Shown: positions 32,940 to 44,804 of the stretch, piece by piece | How positions within the stretch are numbered: the stretch's first letter is position 1 | Layout of the letters: every line of letters starts with the position of its first letter | Assembly: GCA_016617785.1 (NCBI GenBank) | Contig: JADILM010000001.1 | Location: 62,001 to 126,000 of the forward strand | Direction of reading: 5' to 3' | DNA from: Sporobolomyces roseus | Taxonomy: Eukaryota; Basidiomycota; Microbotryomycetes; Sporidiobolales; Sporidiobolaceae | DNA: 64,000 nucleotides | Notes under the pieces: model-generated | What the model was told of the DNA's origin: nothing | The model's database searches: none | Seen by the model: the letters and a program-made list of their open reading frames with translations, nothing else | Made by a program: the position numbers and the translations under genes

Positions 32940-34332
32940 ATGGAGGATTCACCTCCCAAGAAGCGAGGTCGAAGACTGAATGAAGCCTTACCCCCTTCTG
33001 TTAGTCTATCATCTCCTATCGCTCCTTTCGTGAATCCAAAGCTGACTCTCTTTGTAGCGTTTACAGCGTTCAAGAGATGTTCAACGAGCGTTTCGAGCTA
33101 GAAGAGCTGCTCACCTCGCGAATTTGCAGAATCGAAATAATTGGTTGGAGGAAGAAGTGAGGGTACTCAGATTAAGGTTGGGAATGGATGCTGAAGGATA
33201 TCTTACGAGACCTGCGCCGAAGGAGATTGAGCCGGATTATGAAGGAGTCACTGAATCGGGTCGAGGGAGAGGTCGGGGAAAAAGGAATCAGGGAACGAGT
33301 GAATTACAGTTGGACGCACAGTCGGACGAAGAGGATGGCGAAACGCTGGGCAACGGAGGACCGGCCAACGACGACTCACAAGCTTTACCTCGGCCACCTT
33401 CTACAGCTCTCCCTCGCTACCACACTCCTCGCCCTCCATTACCTCGCTCTTCTCTTCCCCTCCCTTCACCGGCAGCCGTCAACCCAGTCCTTCCTCCACC
33501 TGCGAATCCGGAAGTCAGCTACGGCGTCTACTTCGTTCCGAAAGGCAGCGAACAACGAGTCTCGTTTGTCGGAACGACGAATTTCCCTCCTTCCTTCGCC
33601 GAACCATCTCCTCCCCTCTCGACCTCTTCACAACCTTCCATCCTACCCAACTACTCATTGTCTTCCCTGTTTTCCTCGTCCAACATCGCGCCTCACGCTT
33701 CGCCCATGTCCTCCTCATCTTCTTCCTCGAATCTCCCTCCCGCTCTTCCGACAACTCCGCCTTCTGCGCGAGTATCAACAACGACTCAACTCTATGACGA
33801 TGTAGCAGGACCGCGAGCAGAAAGAGACATGAATGGACAAGAATCGGAAGAGAGATCAAAATGGTTCTGTCGAGAAATGAGTCGAGCATTCGGGCACTCG
33901 GAAGCAGCAACGGATCCCTCTACAGACACACATGGCCCACCACTTCCAGTTATTCGACTTCCACGTTTCTCGGCTGGATTTCCAGGCTCAACCTCGACTT
34001 CTTCTTCCTCTTCCTCGACCGATACCTATCTTCACATTTCACGAGTGTTCCAATACTTTTCCCCTCTTCTCTTCCCCTCTACCTCTTCTTCGACGCCGCA
34101 TCTCCCTCTACCCGAACTCGTTCACCTCTTACACGCTCAACAACAGAAATCCCTCATCTCGAATCCGGTGAATTTCGATTTCTCCCGACCACCAACCTGC
34201 ATCTTCCTTCCTCCTCCCTCTGCTACCTGCGCTACTCGACCATCTCAGTCACTATCGACCAGGAAGGAAATGTATGTGCTCTCGACTGCGATCGAGGGAG
34301 TCAAACGGGAGCTGGAGAGCAGGGGTAAATGA
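32940..34332 (+). CDS. bZIP transcription factor, unusual basic region
   Basis: A nuclear DNA-binding regulator. Exon 1 (from ATG 32940) codes MEDSPPKKRGRRLNEALPPS, and an intron GTTAGT...TGTAG ends at 33057. Exon 2 opens with the basic region RLQRSRDVQRAFRARRAAHL, and the zipper follows (LQNRNNWLEEEVRVLRLRLG). The QRAFRxRR core is that of Yap/Pap1-like bZIPs. However, the upstream N-x-x-A-x of NRxAQRAFR is replaced by S-R-D-V, so the invariant Asn is missing. The remaining 370 residues are Ser/Pro-rich and disordered, with a C-terminal segment coded about 33940-34330 that looks more ordered (RVFQYFSPLLFPS). Ends at TGA 34330-34332. Pathway unknown. Confidence 0.8.
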
Positions 34333-34990
34333 GATATTATTTTTGCAACGACGAGAAGAGAAAACAGGATGAATGCAAAGACACCGCGAGGACGAGCAAG
34401 CTTCTCGAGTGAGAGAGGAATTCCCTCACTCTCATGCGAAATTCGAGGTCATTATGCCACCTTCTTTTTCAGTTTGACAATGAGGGCGAGAGACTCGCGC
34501 AGCCCATCGCGTGCTCTCCCTGTCTGTTCTATCGCATGCTTCTAATCTGGGGGGCTTCTATCAAAGAAGCTCGAGCGATAGAAGCTATCGAAGTCTCCTT
34601 GCGAAATCGACTTGACGATGAAAATTGTTCAGTCGTAGTCGGATCATTTCATTTTTGACCCCTCACCCTTCCTTTTGCCCTTCTTCCTGATCCTGCTTCA
34701 CTTGACTTCACAAACTTCACTAGAGCCATCTCTGCATCCTTAAAGTCCACCGTCACCCTGGCTTGCTTCGATCTATACCTCCTTCAACTCGTTCTTTTCG
34801 TCCGAGTCCAATAACACAGGCTCAATCGGCCTGTACACTAGACGTGAGCTCTTTCCCTCTAGATGATGTATCCAGCTGCAGAGCTGACCAACGCCCGCTA
34901 AAGCAGACTCTCCCCTCGCTCCGCCCTCTCTCAGCACAGCCTTCGAAAACACCCCCTTTGGAACCCGCACAACCATCGAAGTGATTGGAG
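34333..34990. other. Spacer between bZIP and first TRK gene
   Basis: About 660 bases. The short ORFs here are low-complexity or arginine/serine-rich and show no family resemblance. It presumably holds the bZIP 3' UTR and the TRK promoter. Confidence 0.5.
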
Positions 34991-37900
34991 ATGCCAGATA
35001 GGATTAGAACTCTCGATGGGAGATCCTCGATAATGTATCCTCATGGAAAAGGTTGGAAAGGTGCAGTTTCGAAATTCGCATGTTAGTTTCCCCTCCTCAT
35101 CTCCCGAACCCCTTCATTCTTGATGGGAGGCTGACAGTGATATGGTGAGAACTGCAGCGCAGCATTTGAATTTCTATCGAATTCATTTGCTGTTCTTCAC
35201 CTTCTTGCCGTTGATCGCTTCCGCCATTTTCTACGCTTCGAACGGACGAAACCAGATCGCCTACATCGATTGCCTGTTCCTGTGTTTCTCGGCAATGACG
35301 GTGTGCGGTCTCACTACCGTGCTCTTCGCGGACTTGACTGTTTGGCAGGAAGTCATTCTCTTCGTAACTTCATCTTTCCTTCTCGCTTCGATTCTGCTCG
35401 CGAGGAAGGTTTTGACCTGTCCTCTTTCTCACAGCTACTCATGACGGTCGGATCAATCTCGTTCGTCTCGATCATGGTCATTCTCGTTCGAAGGCATTTC
35501 TTCCAGAAACGATTTGAATACCTCGTCGAGAACAACGCTGCTGTACGAGATCGCTTGAATGATGTCGGAGCTGAAGAAGTACGTCTCTCTACTTCTGTCC
35601 TTCTCTCTTTTAGTCTGACCCGCTCTCTTCGATTAGGCTCGTGTTCACGGTCGAGAATATGAAAACATCCCTGGACCAACTTCTCGACATGTTTCATCAA
35701 CACTCGTTGGAGATCGAACGGCCGATGAAGCAATGCAGATGGAGAGCATCAAACGAAAACAGAACAAGAAGCTTGAGAAGTTGAGGGCGGATATGATTCG
35801 AAGGGTGGATACTCCTGTACGCGTCAATGAGATGAACGTTTCCGGTCGAATTGGAACACCGGTCGAAGAAGCTGTCTCTACGCAACAGTGAGTTCTCTCT
35901 AATCGCTTTCTTGGGCTGACCTTCGCTGACCTCGTAGTCTCGTAGAGAAACACGTCCTCAACATATCTCTATCGCCGAAACTGCTATCGAACGATTACCT
36001 CGTCATCTTACAGTCGACGTACCTCATCGACAACGCTCGAACGATGACCTTCGCCTTCGCCGTAACCGTACGACTACCGCCGCTGCCGATTACCCTGCTC
36101 GTCGAGGAAGTCGTTCCGGATTGCGAGACATCAACTCTCGTTCTCTACAGCGAACAACCACACTTCCCAATCCACCAGCGATCGAATCGAACTTTGGCGG
36201 TTTCCCTAATCCCCTACGAGTCGTCGCCGATTTCGCTAGTTCTCGCATAGGACCCCTCCGTCGAGCTCAAGACAACGCTTTCCCTCGTACTTCGACTCTC
36301 GTCTCTACTCGCAGTCGTACTCGTCGACCCTCAATGGAGTCTGTCGGTGCACCAAAGTACTCGAAACCGGTCGATTACATCTCGTTCGATGCGACTGTAG
36401 GAAGGAACTCTCGTTTCCATCATCTCACGACAGCGCAACAAGAAGAGCTGGGTGGTGTCGAGTATCGAGTACGCCCGCTCTTGACTACCTTGCCATCGTG
36501 TTTCGTACTGAACCGCTTCTCCTGCGATAGGCTCTCTCGCTTCTCCTCAAGATCGTCATCGGTTATTGGCTCGGAATACAACTTATCGCCGTTCTCACCA
36601 TTGCACCTTGGCTCACTTACTCTTCGAAATACGCCGACGTCTTCTCAGCGACTGATCCACCTATCAATCCGACGTTCTTCGCTTTCCACCAAGTTTTCTC
36701 CGGTTTGAGTAATACCGGAATGAGGTGAGTCTTTCTTGAGGGTCTAAACCCTCGGAATCCAACTCACTCAGCTCTCGTCATTCAGTCTCGTCGACGCTAG
36801 CATGGTACCGTTTCAAGACGCCTATTGGTTGATCATCTTGATCGCGTTCCTCATTCTCGCGGGAAACACGGCTCTTCCCATCTTCCTCCGTCTGACCATG
36901 TGCGTTCCTCAGCTTCGCTTCAATTGCTCGCTTACCATCGCATCGACTGACTTTTGCTGTTGCATCTCACAGCTGGACATTCTCGAAGCTCGTACGATCC
37001 GATTCGCGAATCAGGGAAACTCTGCAATTCCTTCTCGATCACCCGCGTCGATGCTACGTTTACTTGTTCCCTTCCAAGTCAGTAACACTCCCTCACTTAC
37101 TCTCGCACCGTGATCGCGTACTGATCGAGACTCGCGACATCAGACAAACTTGGTTCTTGGTTTTCGTTCTGATTTGCCTCAACGGAATCGATTGGGTTGC
37201 GTTCATCGTACTCGATATCGGCAATCCTCAAATCATGGCTCTTACTCCCGGTGTCGTGAGTTGTATCGTCCTCTCGTTTCGCCGACGAAGATTGAGCTGA
37301 TCAGGATCTTCGTGACAGAGGGCAATTGATGGTCTGTTCCAAGCCATAGCTGTGAGGACTGCGGGATTCAGTATCGTTGGTCTCGCAACCGTCGCTCCGG
37401 CTCTGCAGTTCTTATTTGTCGGAATGATGTATGTTGTGAGTGACCACCCCCCTCTCCTTTCGATCTGGACGTTTACTCATCAGGTTGTATCCGTCTCTAC
37501 TAGTCTGCCTATCCGATTGCTATCTCAGTCCGAGCCAGTAACGTGTACGAGGAGAAAGCGGTCGGAGTTCAAGAAACCGAAGAAGACGATGAAGAATTCG
37601 AAACGGACGCTCGACCAAGTTCCTACATCTTGCATCACGTTCGACGTCAACTCGCATTCGATATCTGGTATCTCTGTACCGGTATCTTCATTCTCTGTAT
37701 TATCGAAAGACATCGAATCGAAAGTGGTGATTGGAGGTGAGTTACTGGACAACTTCAGCTCTTCGACTCTTTCTCGACGATGAAGCTGATTGATTGATAC
37801 CTTTACAGCGAAGTGACGGTCTTCTCTCTCTTGTTCGAGGCGGTATCGGCGTACGGAACTGTTGGTCTCTCATTGGGAAATAATCGCGTGAGTACTGAGT

Positions 37901-38412
37901 TCCCGCCTCTCTCATTCTGCGTTCCTCCCATTTCTGCTTTGTTTCCCGATCATTCGCTGATTCTCTTCTGCTGATCTTCGTAGAACGCAACTTCTCTCGC
38001 CGGTGTACTCAGTCCCGGTTCGAAACTCATCTTGATCGCCATCATGCTTCGAGGTCGTCACCGAGGTCTTCCCGTCGCCATCGACCGCTCTATCCTTCTG
38101 CCCTTCGACCTCTCCCGCGAACAGAGCCTCTCTCTTCATTCGAACCCTAATCAATCCCAAGCAGTCGATGATCTCCTCCCTCGTCGCAACTCCATCAGCA
38201 CTATCACTCAAGCTCACATATCCGCTTACACTTCAGAACCTCAGTCGGACCCGAACATGGTCGCTTCTACTTCGGCTCGTCATCCTGATCAAGAAAGTCA
38301 GCAAGGCTCGACATCGGAGGATTTCGACGAGAAGCGCGACTCGGCGACTGCATCGTCGAGCTCCCTCAGTGAAGACGATAGCAAGACGATTCCGAGTGAT
38401 CGCCGCTTCTAG
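34991..38412 (+). CDS. TRK: TRK-type potassium transporter, copy 1
   Basis: A plasma-membrane K+ uptake protein of the Trk/HKT family with four helix-pore-helix repeats. Exon 1 is short (MPDRIRTLDGRSSIMYPHG) and splices to QHLNFYRIHLLFFTFLPLIA. Pore A is SAMTVCGLTTVLFADLTVWQ. A long basic cytoplasmic loop follows (coded about 35640-36470), then the family strip YISFDATVGRNSRFHHL and EELGGVEYRALSLLLKI. Pore B is FSGLSNTGMSLVDASMVPF, with LAGNTALPIFLR after it. Pore C is AVRTAGFSIVGLATVAPALQ. Pore D is SAYGTVGLSLGNN, followed by RGRHRGLPVAIDRSILLPF. Each pore keeps its filter Gly. The tail is Ser-rich and acidic. More than 12 introns. Stop TAG 38410-38412. A tandem paralog lies 715 bases downstream. 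Confidence 0.92.
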
Positions 38413-39127
38413 CTCGAGTCCTGGACTTCCCTTGTGGTCGATTCAACCGACGAAACTGGATCTGGAATTCGGATTCTCATATACCCCCTTTCTCCTTATA
38501 TCGATTACAATTCCCACGCTTTACACGCAGAATTGGTGTTACTACTACTCTCTCTACCTACTGTTTCACTAACGCTTCTCGTCGATTTGCAATTCCTTTC
38601 GCATTCGCACTGCCCGTTTCTTCGAGATAAGTTTCCTTTTTTTATCTCTTCTCGTGAGGATGCCTCGCCTGATGTCAAGCTAGTTTGTGACCGTGATCGA
38701 TCGAGCATGAGGCTGCAGCTGCTTCTCGAACTGTTTCAACTTTGTTGCGAATTTTTCGGTTTTTCACTTGTTGACCTTTCACGCTTTCGATCCGACATCG
38801 ACTCTACTACTTGTGGCTTTCGCAAGGTACCTACAAGGTCTTCATACTGATTGAAAGTCACGTCAAGGCTGCCCGCTAGCTATTCGCTTTCCTCGAACAA
38901 CTCGAAAACCCTTTCATCTCAATCTCGCTTGACAGCATTCTACCCAACCCCGAGCCTATCTGCGGTAAGCTTGCTATCTTTCAAACGCTCTCTTTAGGCT
39001 GTCACTGATTCGAAACCTCCCACTGCTCTCTCTTCAGACAACCTTCCATCGAAACAGCAAAACCCCCTTTCGTCTTCTCCTCGATCGCTCACTCTATCCG
39101 AACGCTATTGCAGGCAGTACAACATAG
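38413..39127. other. Spacer between the tandem TRK genes
   Basis: About 715 bases, pyrimidine-rich. No supported gene, and no direct repeat or transposon remnant that would explain the duplication is obvious. Confidence 0.5.
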
Positions 39128-42070
39128 ATGAGAAATCGTAGGCCTTCGGTTGGAGGAGCTTCGGGAAAGGATGGTGATGAAGGATCGAAGAATATCGTTA
39201 CCAGATTCGCTAGTGAGTCTCGCGTAATTTTGAGCGTTCCCAGGCTGGTCGAGTTCGGAGAGAAGAGACTTACATGTATGTATAGAGAAACACCTCAACT
39301 ACTACCGCCTACACCTCCTTTTCTTCACCTTCCTGCCTCTCATCTCGTCAGGAGTCTTCTACGCCTCGAATGGTCAGAACAAGATTGCTTTCATCGACTG
39401 TCTGTTCATGTGCTACTCGGCCATGACGGCTTGTGGGCTCGCTACAGTCCTGTTCGCCGACGTGACTGTTGGTCAACAGCTGATCTTGCTCGTGAGTGCC
39501 CTCCTCCCATCGTTTCCTCACATCTCTAGATAGCTATACTGACATATGCTCTCTCTATAGCTCCTCATCGCTCTCGGATCCGTCAGCTCAGTATCGATCA
39601 TTGTCATTCTCGTTCGAAGGTTAGTTTTCGATCTCTTCGTCAAAGATCGCTGAATCGCTGACGCTGCTCTGTGCTCCAGGCATTTCTTCCGCAAGAGATT
39701 CCAACATCTCCTTGTACATAGTCGTTAGTCTATCGTACTCGAACTCCTGCCTCGAAAAGCGCGCTCACAATTTTCCTGAATCGCAGCTGCCCTTCGCGAA
39801 AGAGTCAACGCGCTGTCTCGTACTGGATCAACCCCGAAAGGAGAGAAAGCTGGATCCAAGCCGTCTTCCGTTCGCCGTCAAATTCGTTTCCCTCCGATAG
39901 TCAAGCAAACTCAAGCGTTCGTTTCGTCCTCTCATTCCAAACTCCTGCGATCCTCAGCTCAAAGGTCCCTCCCTCTCCCTGCAGTGGATCGACCTCTCCT
40001 CACGTAACCTTCCCCGAAGCGAGTGAATGACGCCGAACTCCTGAATCGCCTCATCTCATTCGCCAACGTCAAAGAGCTCTTTCTGCCTCGTCTCGAATCA
40101 GCCGACACGACCAGCAGAGTCTAGCTCTCACTAGAACTCAATCATTCGCTGCCGATGCTGGAGTACCAGCTATTCGAGAAGACTTCGGAGGATTCCCGAA
40201 CCCATTCATCGTCGCTGCCAAATTCGTCGCTTCTCGCATCACGGTTCTGCGACAAGCTTTCAACACTGATGGAGATCCGTTACCTCGCACTTCAACCTTG
40301 ATTTCGACTCGATCAGGCATGCAAAGGGAACCCTCAAACGATCCTCATCGACTCAGCAAGAGTGTGAGCTATATTTCGTTCAATACCGAAGTTGGACGAA
40401 ATTCGAAGTTCTTGCGACTCAACGCCGAACAACAAGAAGAGCTCGGAGGAGTCGAGTACCGAGTACGCAACTCTTCTTCCATCAACGAGATTGCTTGTAA
40501 CTGACCCGGGCTATCTCTGATAGGCTCTCTCTCTTCTCCTCAAGATTATTATCGGTTACTGGCTCGGGTTGCAGCTCATCGGAGTAGCAACAATTGCTCC
40601 CTGGCTCACGTATTCGAAGACGTATCAACCAGTTTTTGAACATTCGAACGCGCGACAGATCAGTCCGACTTTCTTCTCCTTCTTCCTCCTGTTCTCGGCA
40701 TTCGGAAACAACGGCATGAGTATCGTCGACGATTCGATGGTACCCTTTCAGAAGGCTTATTGGCTACTGCTAGTCACGGGAATCCTCGTTCTCGCGGGGA
40801 ACACCGCTCTGCCCGTCTTGTGAGTCGACCATTTTTTGGCTCCTTTCGAAGAAACACCGCACTCACACTTCCGAATTCACAGCCTACGTCTTACAATGTT
40901 TGTACTGATCTTTTCACTCCCGTTGCGTCGTTGCTGACTTGTCGATTTCACCGCAGATGGACGGGTTCCAAACTCGTGCCTCGCGAATCTCGTTCTCGTG
41001 AAACGCTGCAGTTCCTCCTCGATCACCCTCGAAGATGCTACATCTACTTGTTCCCATCTCAGTGAGTCACTCAATTCAGAGAAACATCACGAACGCGAAG
41101 CTGATCGAGCGAGTTTTCGCAGTCAAACGTGGTTCCTCGTTTTCCTCCTCGTCCTCTTCAATGGCCTCGATTGGATCTGCTTCTGGTTACTCGATATCGG
41201 AAACCCTGTCCTCGAAGCGATGTCACCTGGAGTGCGTTGCATAGACGGATTGTTCCAAGCTCTCGCTGTTCGAACTGCCGGTTTCGCAATCGTCAATCTC
41301 GGTCAAGTCGCGCCAGCTCTTCAGTTTCTCTTTGCGATCATGATGTACATTGTGAGTCTTTCTTGTTCACCCTGCGATCGAGCCGGACGTTACGAACTAA
41401 CAGGCTCGTCGGATTCGCTCGCTCCCTCCCTTCTATAGTCAGCCTATCCAATCGCCATCTCGATTCGGTCGACCAACACCTATGAGGACCAAGCTGTTGG
41501 TGTGCAAGAAGACGAAGTGGATGAAGCCGAACTCGAAGCTCAGTTTCATCGAAGTGCTCGACCTCCTTCAGATTATATTCTCTCGCACATCAGACGTCAA
41601 CTCTCCTTCGATATCGGTTTCGTCGTATTTGCGATGTTTCTCCTTTGCATCATGGAAAGGCACCGAATTGGATCTCCCGATTGGAGGTGAGTCTCGACTA
41701 GTTGCGAATCTGACGAAGAGGCGACTTACTGACTCAGGCTCTGCCTGTCTCAGTGAGGTAACCGTCTTCTCCCTCATCTTTGAGACGCTCTCAGCTTATG
41801 GCTGTGTCGGTCTGTCGCTCGGCAACAACATGGTCAGTACTGAACCTTTCTCCTCTGCCCGAGCTCTACTGACGGGAAATGGCTTCTCTCCAGAACTCTT
41901 CCTCGCTTTCCGGCGTCCTCAGAACACTCTCGAAGCTAGTCTTGATCGCTACGATGGTTCGCGGTCGACATCGAGGACTTCCTGTCCGAATCGATCGTTC
42001 AATCATGCTCCCGAGCGAGCTCGAGAATGCGGAGGAGACTGCTCCAGACGACGACTCCGACACCGAATGA
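39128..42070 (+). CDS. TRK: TRK-type potassium transporter, copy 2
   Basis: A tandem paralog of the upstream gene with the same order of domains and similar intron positions. Exon 1 is MRNRRPSVGGASGKDGDEGS. After the first intron come KHLNYYRLHLLFFTFLPLI and pore A SAMTACGLATVLFADVTVGQ. The cytoplasmic loop is shorter than in copy 1 and ends in SYISFNTEVGRNSKFLRL and EELGGVEYRALSLLLKI. Pore B is LFSAFGNNGMSIVDDSMVPF, clearly different from copy 1, followed by LAGNTALPVFLR. Pore C is AVRTAGFAIVNLGQVAPALQ. Pore D is SAYGCVGLSLGNN, with RGRHRGLPVRIDRSIMLPS. The C-terminal tail is much shorter (ends DDDSDTE, TGA 42068-42070). All filter glycines are present, so both copies look functional. Confidence 0.92.
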
Positions 42071-42674
42071 CAATCAGCCGTTGTCGACTGTGAGGATGAC
42101 GCGAATCGGAGCGACCTCGACTATCGTAGGAATCCAGCAATCGAGCTTCACGAGATTCGAAGAGGATCGCTAGACATTGAGGAAGTTGGCAAGGCGCAAG
42201 TATGAGGCGGAGAAGGCTTGCAGTGAGGGGGAGGAGGATAATTTGAGGAGGTGTCAGGAGTCGTTCTGGTGACAATGGGGGAGTAGAGTGATCTGAGATG
42301 GACGAAAGAAGGCCACGCAAGTGTACTTCAACCCGTAATGACACTTCTTACCTTTATCTCAGAATGTTCCAGGCTGTCTCTAGCGACGTGAGAATCAGCC
42401 CGAGCTGTTTAAGGCAGTGATTTCCAAAACGTGCGATGTGAGGAACTTTGAAATCCAAACCGGATAAAGACGAAAGTGGGCAACCACCAGCACAGACCAT
42501 CAGCACAGACAGGGAGAGGAGGTTTACGCCTCCTGCGTACCGGAGGTTCTTGCCTTGGCCATATGGCTTGTATAGTCAAAGTGGGTAGCGGAGATGTGCG
42601 ACCAGTCGAGAAAAGTCCTCCTCTTTCTTCTCTCTTTCGTTCGATTTGACCCTGCCGTCTCACCCGTCTTCGTC
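42071..42674. other. Intergenic region
   Basis: About 600 bases between TRK copy 2 and the orphan pair. Open frames here are short and low-complexity. No supported gene. Confidence 0.5.
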
Positions 42675-43433
42675 ATGTCGCGGCTCGATCCGAAGCTGGC
42701 CCAGACAGTCGAACTTCTCAGAGGATACAGGCAAACGCTCCGTTCGATGCTCCCAACGCAGGATCGAAATCAGCAAAACCTCCTCCTCGAATTCAGCGGA
42801 GGCCTTGATCTTCTGCATATCATCGTACAGCTCATGGTTGTCTCGTCCGACCATGTGGCTCGCAGTATTCTACAGGAATGTAACGATCTCGACCCGAAAC
42901 ACTTTCGATTGGGCTTTGTAAGCTCACGCTTAAACCGGATGGACGTTTTCGCTGATTCTATTAATGTTCGAGTAGTGGAATATCTACAAAGGGCTCACTG
43001 GTTTGAGAAGCCAGGTGGAGCCCTTCATACGACCCCAAGCCGCTTTCGCTGCGATCGTTGAACGTTTGAAGAGAGACTTTGGCCGTCATCAACCTCGCGG
43101 CTCGAGTTGGTGGCTCGAAGACCGCACAACATCCATCGCTGCCATTTGGAGCAACGCCTATACTGTAGCAGTAACGGAGGATCTTGACAAGAGGAGGTTC
43201 CTTCTACTTTACAAGATCAGCCTCCGAGCGAGCGAGTTCGTCAACGCTCCGCCCGCTGATGTCGTCGAGGCCTTTCGCAGTCTACAAGACTACCTGGTTA
43301 GTTCGGCAATAAGTAATTAGGCAGTGTGAGTGCTGAATACGTTTGCTCGCAGGATCGACACTCTCAACGCTCGCTCGAACATCGCACGATTCCGACTTTC
43401 GGCTACCGCAAGGACGTTATCTACAACGCTTGA
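42675..43433 (+). CDS. Unrecognised protein, tandem orphan pair, copy 1
   Basis: Family not recognised. Exon 1 (42675-42917) starts MSRLDPKLAQTVELLRGYRQ and ends HFRLGF just before GTAAGC. The acceptor TCGAGTAG leads into WNIYKGLTGLRSQVEPFIRP. The next helices are AAFAAIVERLKRDF, TTSIAAIWSNAYTVAV and RRFLLLYKISLRASEFV. The unspliced frame stops at 43320. A GTTAGT...CTCGCAG intron in phase with DYL extends it to TGA 43431-43433, which I prefer because the branch-point word CTGAA sits correctly. About 210 helical residues, no signal peptide, soluble. The second gene at 43888 has the same exon break after a Phe in phase 0 and similar helix order, so the two are tandem duplicates. Confidence 0.65.
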
Positions 43434-43887
43434 ATCACCCCTCTTACGCTTAACGCTTTCGATTGGCATTACCTACTTTGACTTATTCAACCATTTCGAC
43501 TCTTTGACCTCTTCCTCTTTATTCCCCGTCACGGCTATACACTTTACATTTCGTTATCGTTCTTGTTACACACTCTATTTGACACATTCTCGCGAGATCG
43601 CATTGGTTTCATTCGAGCCCGACGGCGAGCTGCTTTCGACCGATTGGAAAATTTGCTAAACTTTCGGAGCTCGTGCGTTCTTGCAGCTTCAGATCTGTCA
43701 GAACTAATCGTCGTTGGAGCAAAATGAGCCGATGAAGGGCGCTTGGGCGTTACCTTGTCTGCAAAGGCAATAGACAAACCCTCAATTGCCTTGTTTCGTG
43801 GAAAGCTCATCCCGCTTCCCCGATCTCCCTTCTCCCTTCTCCTCTTCTCTTCTCTTCTCTTCTCCTCTCACTTCGACCTCTGTCAAA
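43434..43887. other. Spacer between the orphan paralogs
   Basis: About 450 bases with T/C runs immediately before the second copy. No supported gene. Confidence 0.5.
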
Positions 43888-44546
43888 ATGCCTCACTTCA
43901 CCGCTTCGAGCTCGAATTTTATTGTGGAACTCCTTCGTCGATATAGTCAAAATCTTCTCGCAAACTCAGGTCGAAATGATTCAGCTCGATTCGACTTTGC
44001 AGCTGGATTGCAAATCTACGAGTACATCTTCGAGCAACTAAGATTGTCAATCCGCGGTCATGAGCAGGTATACGAAGAGTTGGCAGATGGATTGAGCCCG
44101 ATCAAGTACACCGAAAACTTCGTGAGCTTTCCCTTCCGCTGTTCCGTTATCGCTCTCGGACAGCACTGACCACTCGATCGAATCGGCAGCTCTCTCTCGC
44201 CTCAACCCTCGAGAAATCCTTCTCACGAGTCTCTCAATACCTCCAAGACTACGCAAATTTCCTTGATCTCCTTCATCAAGTCGCACACTCCACCACTCCT
44301 CGCTCCTCATGGCTCCTCCTGGTCCCTCAAGAGATGAATGAGCGAGACTGGACTCTCGCTGGCGAGTTGGAGAGGTCGAAAGAACAGTTCGAAGTGATTT
44401 GGGAGATCTGTCGATTCAAGGATACGATGGGTCGTTCAATCCCTCGCGAGGTTGTGCGAGCAATCGAGGAGCTCAAGAGATCCATCGTGCGCTCTTCATC
44501 CTCCCTCCGTCGCAGCGAACCTCGAGTTGAATCAGTGATTTTGTGA
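43888..44546 (+). CDS. Unrecognised protein, tandem orphan pair, copy 2
   Basis: Family not recognised. Exon 1 (43888-44121) reads MPHFTASSSNFIVELLRRYS to IKYTENF, splices at GTGAGC, and resumes after CGGCAG with LSLASTLEKSFSRVSQYLQD. The rest is helical (HQVAHSTTPRSSWLLLVPQE, ERSKEQFEVIWEICRFKD) and ends VESVIL with TGA 44544-44546. Exon 1 aligns with copy 1: LLRRYSQNLL with LLRGYRQTLR, RFDFAAGLQIYEYIFEQLRL with LLEFSGGLDLLHIIVQLMVV. The intron is in the same place and phase. About 195 residues, soluble, no known motif. Likely a young, fast-evolving lineage-specific family. Confidence 0.7.
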
Positions 44547-44795
44547 TTGATAGCTTCCTCCTCCTCGTCCCAACCCTCGTGATCTCGACACCTTCACTCC
44601 CGCAGAGCTGTGGATCCACTCTAGAGACAGAGTCTCATCTGTCTCTTCCCTGGAATGAGAACCGCCGAGTCGAGAGATCAGAAGAGGGAGTGTGAAGTTG
44701 CAGGATGCGAAAGATGACAGGTGAGTTGCGATTGAGGAGGTACAACAAAGATAGGAATAGGAATAATGGTGAGCGGGAAAAGAATGGTGGAAACT

Positions 44796-44804
44796 CTAGT
44801 AAAT
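44796..44804 (-). other. ATP23: 9-nt terminal coding exon of ATP23
   Basis: On the minus strand ATTTACTAG follows an acceptor AAGCAG with a GACTGAT branch-like word 25 bases before. It codes Ile-Tyr-stop and completes the family's C-terminal PFDEIY. Confidence 0.7.

Noticed and set aside
44150..44310. Minus-strand frame overlapping orphan copy 2
   Set aside because: Antisense shadow of an exon with better codon structure on the plus strand.
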